Positions 14,188-19,171 of a stretch of 19,171 nt of DNA are shown piece by piece. Both the position numbers and the translations under genes were made by a program. The DNA lies in contig CAJQNH010000153.1 in NCBI GenBank assembly GCA_905479615.1, forward strand, positions 1-19,171, written 5' to 3'. The DNA is from an uncultured Eudoraea sp. Lineage in GTDB: Bacteria; Bacteroidota; Bacteroidia; Flavobacteriales; Flavobacteriaceae. The number at the start of each line of letters is the position of its first letter. Within the stretch, counting starts at the first letter, position 1. Under the pieces are notes generated by a model, which saw only the letters and a list, made by a program, of their open reading frames with translations, made no database searches and had not been told where the DNA came from.

Positions 14188-14952
14188 ATGAACTTATTTG
14201 ATCTAACAGGAAAAGTATGTATCGTAACAGGGGGCAATGGAGGAATTGGTTTGGCCTATGCCAAAGGCTTGCTCAAAGCAGGTGCACAGGTCGCAATTTG
14301 GGGCCGTAATGCAGAAAAAAATAAAACAGCCCTTCAAACGCTTGACGTGTTAGATGGAACAGCAGCGACATTCATAGCGGACCTAACGGACGAAAATCAA
14401 ACCAAGGAGGCATTCGATGCAACGCTCTCACATTTCGGAAAGGTTGATGTTTGTTTTGCCAACGCAGGAGGGGCCGGTAAGCAAGGCCTATTTCATAAAT
14501 GGAGCACAGAGGAATGGCAACAAATACTCGACCTCAATCTTAATAGCGTTGTACATACCTACAAACTGGTCATTGCACATTTAATAGATCGGGGTGCACC
14601 CGGTAAGTTGATTGTCACCTCTTCGATCGCCGCACTTATGGGAACGGGCTATGCAACCGGTTATGGAACAACCAAGGCGGCCGTTATGGGATTGACACGT
14701 TCATTAGCGGTGGAGTTGGGGCGAAACGGAATTCAGGTAAATGCCATTCTACCCGGATTCGTAGAAACGGAGATGTCTGTAGAAACGCCACCGGCATTTA
14801 AAGAAGGCGTATATCGTCGGGCTGCTTCCGGCCAAATGGGCACACTAGATCAACTTGAGGGCGTAGCTGTTTTTTTGGCATCCCGTCATAGTGATTTTAT
14901 GACTGGTCAGGGTATTGTTTTGGATGGCGGCCATTCCATTTTTCCAATGTGA
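14188..14952 (+). CDS. short-chain dehydrogenase/reductase (SDR)
   Basis: 254 residues, cytoplasmic, classical SDR length. The NAD(P) motif TGGNGGIG is at 14-21, NAG at 92-94, and the catalytic Ser is in VTSSIAAL (143-150) with Tyr159-x-x-x-Lys163 (YGTTK). The C-terminal part has the usual VNAILPGFVETEM and GIVLDGGHS. Asp65 (FIADLTDEN) fits the adenine-binding position. The substrate is unknown. It is the third gene of the operon, 11 bp after the quinoprotein gene, and probably processes an oxidation product after uptake, or an alcohol intermediate (inference). No terminator is clear in the following 177 bp. Confidence 0.9.
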   Translation: MNLFDLTGKVCIVTGGNGGIGLAYAKGLLKAGAQVAIWGRNAEKNKTALQTLDVLDGTAATFIADLTDENQTKEAFDATLSHFGKVDVCFANAGGAGKQGLFHKWSTEEWQQILDLNLNSVVHTYKLVIAHLIDRGAPGKLIVTSSIAALMGTGYATGYGTTKAAVMGLTRSLAVELGRNGIQVNAILPGFVETEMSVETPPAFKEGVYRRAASGQMGTLDQLEGVAVFLASRHSDFMTGQGIVLDGGHSIFPM

Positions 14953-15129
14953 TTTTGATGAAGCTTCGTGATTGCTCTATTTGAAGGAATCTTAGATAGA
15001 TTTATATAAAAGAGATATAGTTAATATGCACTATATACAATTGTTGTTGTACATTCAAAGGATTGCAATTAAACCAATTCATTTCACCTCCTGAAATCTA
15101 TCGTATAAATGACTATCTTAGGGTGATAC

Positions 15130-16905
15130 ATGAACATAAAAAAATACATAGCGGAACTCAAACGACGCCATGTCTTTAAAGCGGGGATAGCCTATTTAGT
15201 AGTAGCATGGCTTATTGCTCAAATAGCCTCTATTGTACTACCTACTTTTGAAGCGCCTCCTTTTGTAATGAAAACGCTTCTTTTTATTTTGATTATTGGC
15301 TTTCCGATTAATTTAGTGTTTGCATGGATCTATGATGTTACCCCGGAAGGAATTAAGAAAACCAAATCGCTCGAAAATAAAAATAAAAATTCAGACTTAA
15401 AAAGCGGTCGGCTCAATAAAGTGATCATTGCTTCATTGTCTTTAGCGGTAATTATTTTACTTTTCAATCAGTTCGGGAATAATTCGTCCGGTAATGTTAC
15501 TGATACAGATTCTCACGAAATTTCAACTAAATTTATTGGCGTACTCCCTTTTTCTAATACTAAGCCTGATCTTGAAACCGATTATTTTGGCTTCGCTATT
15601 GCTGATCAGATCATAGGAGATTTAGTCTATCTCAAAAACATTATAGTTAGGCCATCCAGTTCCATTCGTAAATATGAAAAAGAAATAGTTGATTCAAAAA
15701 CAGCAGGGGATGAACTAAATGTAGATTACATTCTAACTGGTAATTTTTTAATGGAAGGCAATATTATCCGAATGAATGTTGAACTTGTAGAAGTATCTAC
15801 CAATGAAATAAAATGGCGGGATAGAATTGAAGTTGATTTCGAAAGCGCATTTGAACTTCAAGATATTATAGCAAAACATGTCGTTAAAGGCATGAATACT
15901 CAGTTTTCAGAAAAGGAAATAAGCAGAATTGGCAAAGATTTATCAAGTAATCCTTTAGCGTACGAATATTATCTGCGAGGCGTTTCCTATCCGCATACTA
16001 ATGAGGGAGATGAAATGGCAATAGAAATGTTTAATAAATCTATAGAATTGGATTCAATTTATGCGCCTGCTTACGACAACCTTGGCACCCGAATTCATAA
16101 TTTAGCTCAATATGGATTACTCGATCCGGAAGAAACCAAAAAAGCAGAAACCGCCTATATAAAGGCGTTGTCTATAAATGAAGAATTACTTAGCGCCCTT
16201 GGTCATCTGGCAAAAATTTATACAGAGACGGCAAGAACTGAAAAAGCAGTGGAACTTACCAAACAAATGTTGGAAATCAATCCCAACAATGCAGATGCCC
16301 ATTTTGCCCTCGGATATATTTATCGATATGCCGGAATGAATACTTATGCAATTCAAGAAATGGAAAAAGCGATAGCTATAGATCCTATGAACCCAGGATT
16401 TCAATCAATTGGTATCACATATATGTGGGCCGGAGAATATGAAAAGGCCTTTGAAGTATTGAAGAACTACGCACCAAGTGCAAGAACATATTTTGGGATT
16501 CAAGGACTAGCACTTTTCCGCCAGGGCAAGAAGGAACAAGCAATCAAATATTTTGATCGGGTAATAGAATTGGAACCAGAAGGGCTATCAGCATTAATGG
16601 TAGCTGCAACCAAGGCATACATAGAAGATGAAATCGAAGAGGGCATAGCTATTGCAAGCAAGTTTGAACAATATGATGTAGAGGATGCAGAAGCCTGGTA
16701 TTTGAATGCCGGCAACTATGGATTGCTGGGCGATAGAGATGGCTGTATTCGATGCCTGCAAAGAGCAGTCGATGGCGGGTTTTTTAATTATCCGTTAATA
16801 CAAACCGATTTTTTCCTGGACTCTGTCCGAGACGAACCGGAATTCCTCAAAACCCTGGAGAGTGCAAAGCAAAAACATAACGCTTTTAAAAAAATGTTTT
16901 TTTGA
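15130..16905 (+). CDS. membrane-anchored FlgO-like/TPR protein
   Basis: 591 residues. The N-terminal module ELKRRHVFKAGIAYLVVAWLIAQ with two to three membrane helices (about 16-35, 44-67, 97-113) and FAWIYDVTPEGIKKT is a conserved start found in many TPR proteins of Bacteroidetes and Proteobacteria, often in place of a DNA-binding domain. Next comes a FlgO/TolB-N-like domain (about 135-260: KFIGVLPFSNTKPDLETDYFGFAIADQIIGDL). After that are tetratricopeptide repeats (about 275-560: AYEYYLRGVSY, AIEMFNKSIELDSIYAPAYDNLG, AVELTKQMLEINPNNADAHFALGYIY, AIKYFDRVIELEPEG). It probably works as an envelope scaffold. GGGTG stands shortly before the ATG as a possible ribosome site. The gene is alone, with a terminator about 250 nt behind it. 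Confidence 0.85.
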   Translation: MNIKKYIAELKRRHVFKAGIAYLVVAWLIAQIASIVLPTFEAPPFVMKTLLFILIIGFPINLVFAWIYDVTPEGIKKTKSLENKNKNSDLKSGRLNKVIIASLSLAVIILLFNQFGNNSSGNVTDTDSHEISTKFIGVLPFSNTKPDLETDYFGFAIADQIIGDLVYLKNIIVRPSSSIRKYEKEIVDSKTAGDELNVDYILTGNFLMEGNIIRMNVELVEVSTNEIKWRDRIEVDFESAFELQDIIAKHVVKGMNTQFSEKEISRIGKDLSSNPLAYEYYLRGVSYPHTNEGDEMAIEMFNKSIELDSIYAPAYDNLGTRIHNLAQYGLLDPEETKKAETAYIKALSINEELLSALGHLAKIYTETARTEKAVELTKQMLEINPNNADAHFALGYIYRYAGMNTYAIQEMEKAIAIDPMNPGFQSIGITYMWAGEYEKAFEVLKNYAPSARTYFGIQGLALFRQGKKEQAIKYFDRVIELEPEGLSALMVAATKAYIEDEIEEGIAIASKFEQYDVEDAEAWYLNAGNYGLLGDRDGCIRCLQRAVDGGFFNYPLIQTDFFLDSVRDEPEFLKTLESAKQKHNAFKKMFF

Positions 16906-17158
16906 GTTGAAATCTGCAATGCCTTAAAAGTAAATTAATACCAATAATTAACATTTTTGTAGCTCTCTATAGTGTGGCGGTCTAATTTCATTTTCAGATA
17001 CCCTGAGTTTTAAACCAAATTTTATGGCTAAACTGACCAAGAAAGCTAAAGAATTAATTTCCCTGTTAAATGAAACATATTTGGATTGAGAAATGGGTAG
17101 TAATCCTACTAAAAAACGCAAAACCCTATAGGGCGACTCAAATTGTTTTAGAAAATGG
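16906..17158 (+). other. intergenic stretch with a possible 21-codon ORF
   Basis: A short ORF at 17024-17089 (MAKLTKKAKELISLLNETYL then D, stop) has good composition but no ribosome site and no known match; it may be a fragment of a longer gene. A second open stretch runs in another frame (EKWVVILLKNAKPYRATQ) up to the terminator. This may be decayed coding DNA. Confidence 0.25.
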
Positions 17159-17159
17159 G

Positions 17160-17188
17160 AAGCTCCCTCAAATTGAGGAAGCTTTTTT
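17160..17188 (+). terminator. intrinsic terminator (plus direction)
   Basis: AAGCT-C-CCTC (17160-17169) pairs with GAGG-A-AGCTT (17175-17184), with one C/A mismatch and loop AAATT. A six-T run (17183-17188) follows. It stands 10 bp from the 3' end of the convergent cupin gene. On the minus strand no T run follows, so it serves rightward transcripts from the TPR gene or from a short unit in front. Confidence 0.75.
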
Positions 17189-17198
17189 ATAATGAAAC

Positions 17199-18146
17199 CT
17201 AATTGCTGCTTAAGTCCCCGGAGCTGTCCCGAACATTTTTTTCATTGCTTTCCAGGAAGTCAGACTCCTTTTCCAAAAACTCGAGATACGACTGCCCTTT
17301 GGCAAAATCAATATTGTCTCCAAAGAGCACCAGGATACCCTCCAAAGGTTCTTCGTACGGGTTGTAGATCACATGTTTTACATAGGGCCCTATAAACACA
17401 CTCATTCCGGGCTCAATATCAAATTCTTCCTCCCCAAAAAGGCCTTTTCCCTTACCCTTCGTAAAAATCATAAGGTTGGGTACTTGTCCTTTATCTAATC
17501 TTCTGTCGGCATTAGCCGTCTCATCCGTACCTAATGTAAACCACCCTATACGCTTGTCTTTCATAGTGTACAGAGAAACTAACTCTGCACCATGGCTGGG
17601 CAGGGTATTGTCACGGGTAAAACGGGTAATCTCTATGGCATCCTTCTTCCAAAAATGCTCCAGTACCTGGTAGGAGACGGCATCGGTCTTTTGCGTATAT
17701 TGAAATCCATCCATGCTAAGGATATCCAGGCCAACTTTATCGGCTGCGGTAGAACGGGCATTGGCAGTACTTGCGGTCCAGACTTTCGAATCTATTTTTT
17801 CCAAAACCGAGGCATCAGCAAATTTAAAATACCAGGTAGGTTCTTTGGGTTTCCCCTGATGAAGGGTTACCTCATTTGGACCGTAATTATGAAAGGTATA
17901 TTGTTTCTTCTTACCTACTTTATAACCTTCTTCTTTTCGCTCCGAAATAACATGCCACCAGTCATCACCGACAGCAATCCCAAAGGTGACCGACCTGGCC
18001 ATGGGATCCGTTTTATAACTTTCTACAAATGACTGTAAAATAGTATTGTTTTCATTTTTGTTTTCCTGTGATTGCAGCGGGTACACCAGGAGGTAAAATA
18101 CCGCATACAAAAAAATGGACGCACTTGTTTTCATTTTTGTTTTCAT
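17199..18146 (-). CDS. exported protein with C-terminal cupin domain
   Basis: 315 residues. The signal peptide (KTSASIFLYAVFYLLVYPLQSQ) ends near residue 27. The middle part (about 35-160, FVESYKTDPMARSVTFGIAVGDDWWHV and GPNEVTLHQGKPKEPTWYFKF) is not recognised. The C-terminal part (about 160-285) reads as a cupin: ITRFTRDNTLPSHGAELVSLYT, then DIEPGMSVFIGPYVKHVIYNP and EEPLEGILVLFGD. The conserved cupin His residues appear in PSHGAE and VKHV. It could bind a metal and a small ligand in the periplasm. Starts at 18146 and 18134 are both possible (MKTKMKTS). It follows the LytTR gene on the same strand, 114 bp away, and may be its target. Confidence 0.8.
   Translation of the reverse strand: MKTKMKTSASIFLYAVFYLLVYPLQSQENKNENNTILQSFVESYKTDPMARSVTFGIAVGDDWWHVISERKEEGYKVGKKKQYTFHNYGPNEVTLHQGKPKEPTWYFKFADASVLEKIDSKVWTASTANARSTAADKVGLDILSMDGFQYTQKTDAVSYQVLEHFWKKDAIEITRFTRDNTLPSHGAELVSLYTMKDKRIGWFTLGTDETANADRRLDKGQVPNLMIFTKGKGKGLFGEEEFDIEPGMSVFIGPYVKHVIYNPYEEPLEGILVLFGDNIDFAKGQSYLEFLEKESDFLESNEKNVRDSSGDLSSN
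18048..18144. repeat. 18-bp perfect direct repeat inside the cupin gene
   Basis: GTTTTCATTTTTGTTTTC occurs at 18048-18065 and again at 18127-18144, 79 bp apart. The copies are read in different frames (ENKNEN after the signal peptide, and the start region MKTKMKT). It is A/T-rich and low-complexity, so it may be slippage or chance. Recombination between the copies would remove the signal peptide. Confidence 0.5.
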
Positions 18147-18260
18147 GTTAATTGAGATTTAATGATTGATATGGGAACGAATTTAAAAGGCTGAATCTAC
18201 ACCTGCCAGCTTTTTATCTCGTTTGTGGTAAAATTTGATTATTTGGGGTAAATGACAGAC

Positions 18261-19106
18261 CTACTGGAAACGCTTGTATTTTTTTAGCCCTTCTAAGGTG
18301 TCATCCACATAGGTTTTTGAAACGGGAATCATTTCATCTGCATGGCTCATTGTGATTCTCAAATCGTTTCTGCCCCCTTTGATGGAGCTAACATTGTAAA
18401 GGTTTACAATATAGGAGCGATGGCAACGGACCAGGAAATCATAATTCAGGGAATCGTACAAACCTGCCAGAGAGGAACGTATCAGGAACCTTGAAATTTG
18501 TTCGTTTTTCAGATAGTGTATTTCAATATAGTTGTCCTGTGCTTTGGCATAAATGAAGTCGGCCACCATCATGGAAATTTTATCCTTGGTACCCTGGCCG
18601 GCAAAAAGGATCATGAGTTTGTCGTCAATACTGCTGTCAATGTTGGTAAGGAAGGTATCATATTTTTCTTGCAGGGCTTTATACCTGAAATAGAAGAATG
18701 TGCCAACCATCGGAAAAATTAATACTTTGGAAACATCGAACACAAAGCCAAAAACACTGGAAAGTTTCCAGTCATGCCAATCGCCCTGGTAATTATAGGT
18801 AATGAAGATGATCAGACCAAGGAATATGAGGCTCCAGAGAGTCCACCCAACAATAAAAGTATAAGAAAAATGCCCCCTGAACAAAGGTTTAATACCAAAT
18901 TCATTGATAAGTGAGGCCAGGATAGTTATTGGTGTATATACGGCAATCTCAGAGAGAAATTCGAAAGTATAGGTGTGGTTTGGATCGAAGTTGCTGACTC
19001 CAAAAGGGAGGAAAGCTATTAAAAAAAGGTATAGAAATAAACCAATGGCAATGCTCAGCATCAGTTTGTAACGAGGGGTGTTAAAGAATATCAGTTCCTG
19101 ATGCAT
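18261..19106 (-). CDS. four-helix membrane protein with LytTR DNA-binding domain
   Basis: 281 residues. Four membrane helices (about 15-36, 52-70, 82-103, 121-141) form the N-terminal half. A short helical linker (ALQEKYDTFLTNIDSS) leads to a LytTR domain (about 165-278), with DFIYAKAQDNYIEIHY, SLAGLYDSLNYDFLVRCHRSYIVNL and EMIPVSKTYVDDTL, all characteristic of the family. There is no receiver or kinase domain, so this is a one-component, membrane-bound transcription regulator as is common in Bacteroidetes. The signal is unknown. It lies 114 bp before the cupin gene on the same strand. Its own start region runs to the window edge, and I see no clear promoter there. Confidence 0.9.
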   Translation of the reverse strand: MHQELIFFNTPRYKLMLSIAIGLFLYLFLIAFLPFGVSNFDPNHTYTFEFLSEIAVYTPITILASLINEFGIKPLFRGHFSYTFIVGWTLWSLIFLGLIIFITYNYQGDWHDWKLSSVFGFVFDVSKVLIFPMVGTFFYFRYKALQEKYDTFLTNIDSSIDDKLMILFAGQGTKDKISMMVADFIYAKAQDNYIEIHYLKNEQISRFLIRSSLAGLYDSLNYDFLVRCHRSYIVNLYNVSSIKGGRNDLRITMSHADEMIPVSKTYVDDTLEGLKKYKRFQ

Positions 19107-19171
19107 AATACCACAAAGATAAATTTTTTCGTGAGCTAGCTTGGCTGCAATATAGATACTATGTAGAATAG

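Noticed and set aside
1..19171. CRISPR array, tRNA, rRNA, insertion sequence or prophage
   Set aside because: No regularly spaced repeats, no cloverleaf pattern, and no transposase or phage gene was recognised on either strand.

Overview
The window looks like chromosomal DNA of a marine-type Bacteroidetes, most likely a member of the Flavobacteriaceae. It is AT-rich, its best promoter elements match the Bacteroidetes -7 consensus TAnnTTTG, Shine-Dalgarno sequences are sparse, and the protein families (baeRF, TerB, VOC/PQQ enzymes, LytTR sensors with four membrane helices, TPR proteins with an ELKRRHVFK start) are typical of that group. No tRNA, rRNA, CRISPR array, transposase or phage gene was seen.

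Region 1 (about 1-6870) is a stress-type gene island. It holds the N-terminal part of a second-type FtsH protease (minus, cut by the window edge), a small envelope protein, a Pfk-2 type phosphofructokinase (minus), a baeRF-family protein, a SAM methyltransferase, a helical hypothetical protein and a TerB-domain protein with half an OmpA domain at its end. The unifying feature is not a gene. A 14-bp palindrome of the CRP/FNR type (core TGAY-N4-RTCA) occurs in front of almost every transcription unit. In four promoter directions a recognisable -7 box lies at exactly the same distance (29.5 bp) from the palindrome centre, which is the geometry of class II activation at -41.5. One of these promoters points into a stretch without a gene and is followed about 210 nt later by a strong intrinsic terminator, which predicts an unannotated regulated small RNA at about 1975-2187 on the minus strand.

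Region 2 (about 7200-10870) appears more AT-rich by eye and has a different character. It holds a secreted seven-repeat FG-GAP propeller protein, an exported metallo-beta-lactamase-fold hydrolase directly behind it, and, on the minus strand, an unusual membrane protein that joins a periplasmic solute-binding domain through one membrane helix to a cytoplasmic Schlafen-type AlbA_2 domain.

Region 3 (11254-14952) is a tight three-gene operon for alcohol or polyol oxidation: an exported two-domain glyoxalase-fold (VOC) protein, a membrane-anchored cytochrome c/PQQ propeller dehydrogenase of the polyvinyl-alcohol-dehydrogenase type, and a cytoplasmic short-chain dehydrogenase. The first two genes overlap by 8 bp and the next gap is 11 bp.

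Region 4 (15130-19106) holds a membrane-anchored FlgO/TPR protein (plus), then, convergent to it, an exported cupin protein and a LytTR membrane regulator, both on the minus strand.

The observations most worth following are the FNR-like regulon with its predicted small RNA, and the solute-binding/AlbA_2 fusion.
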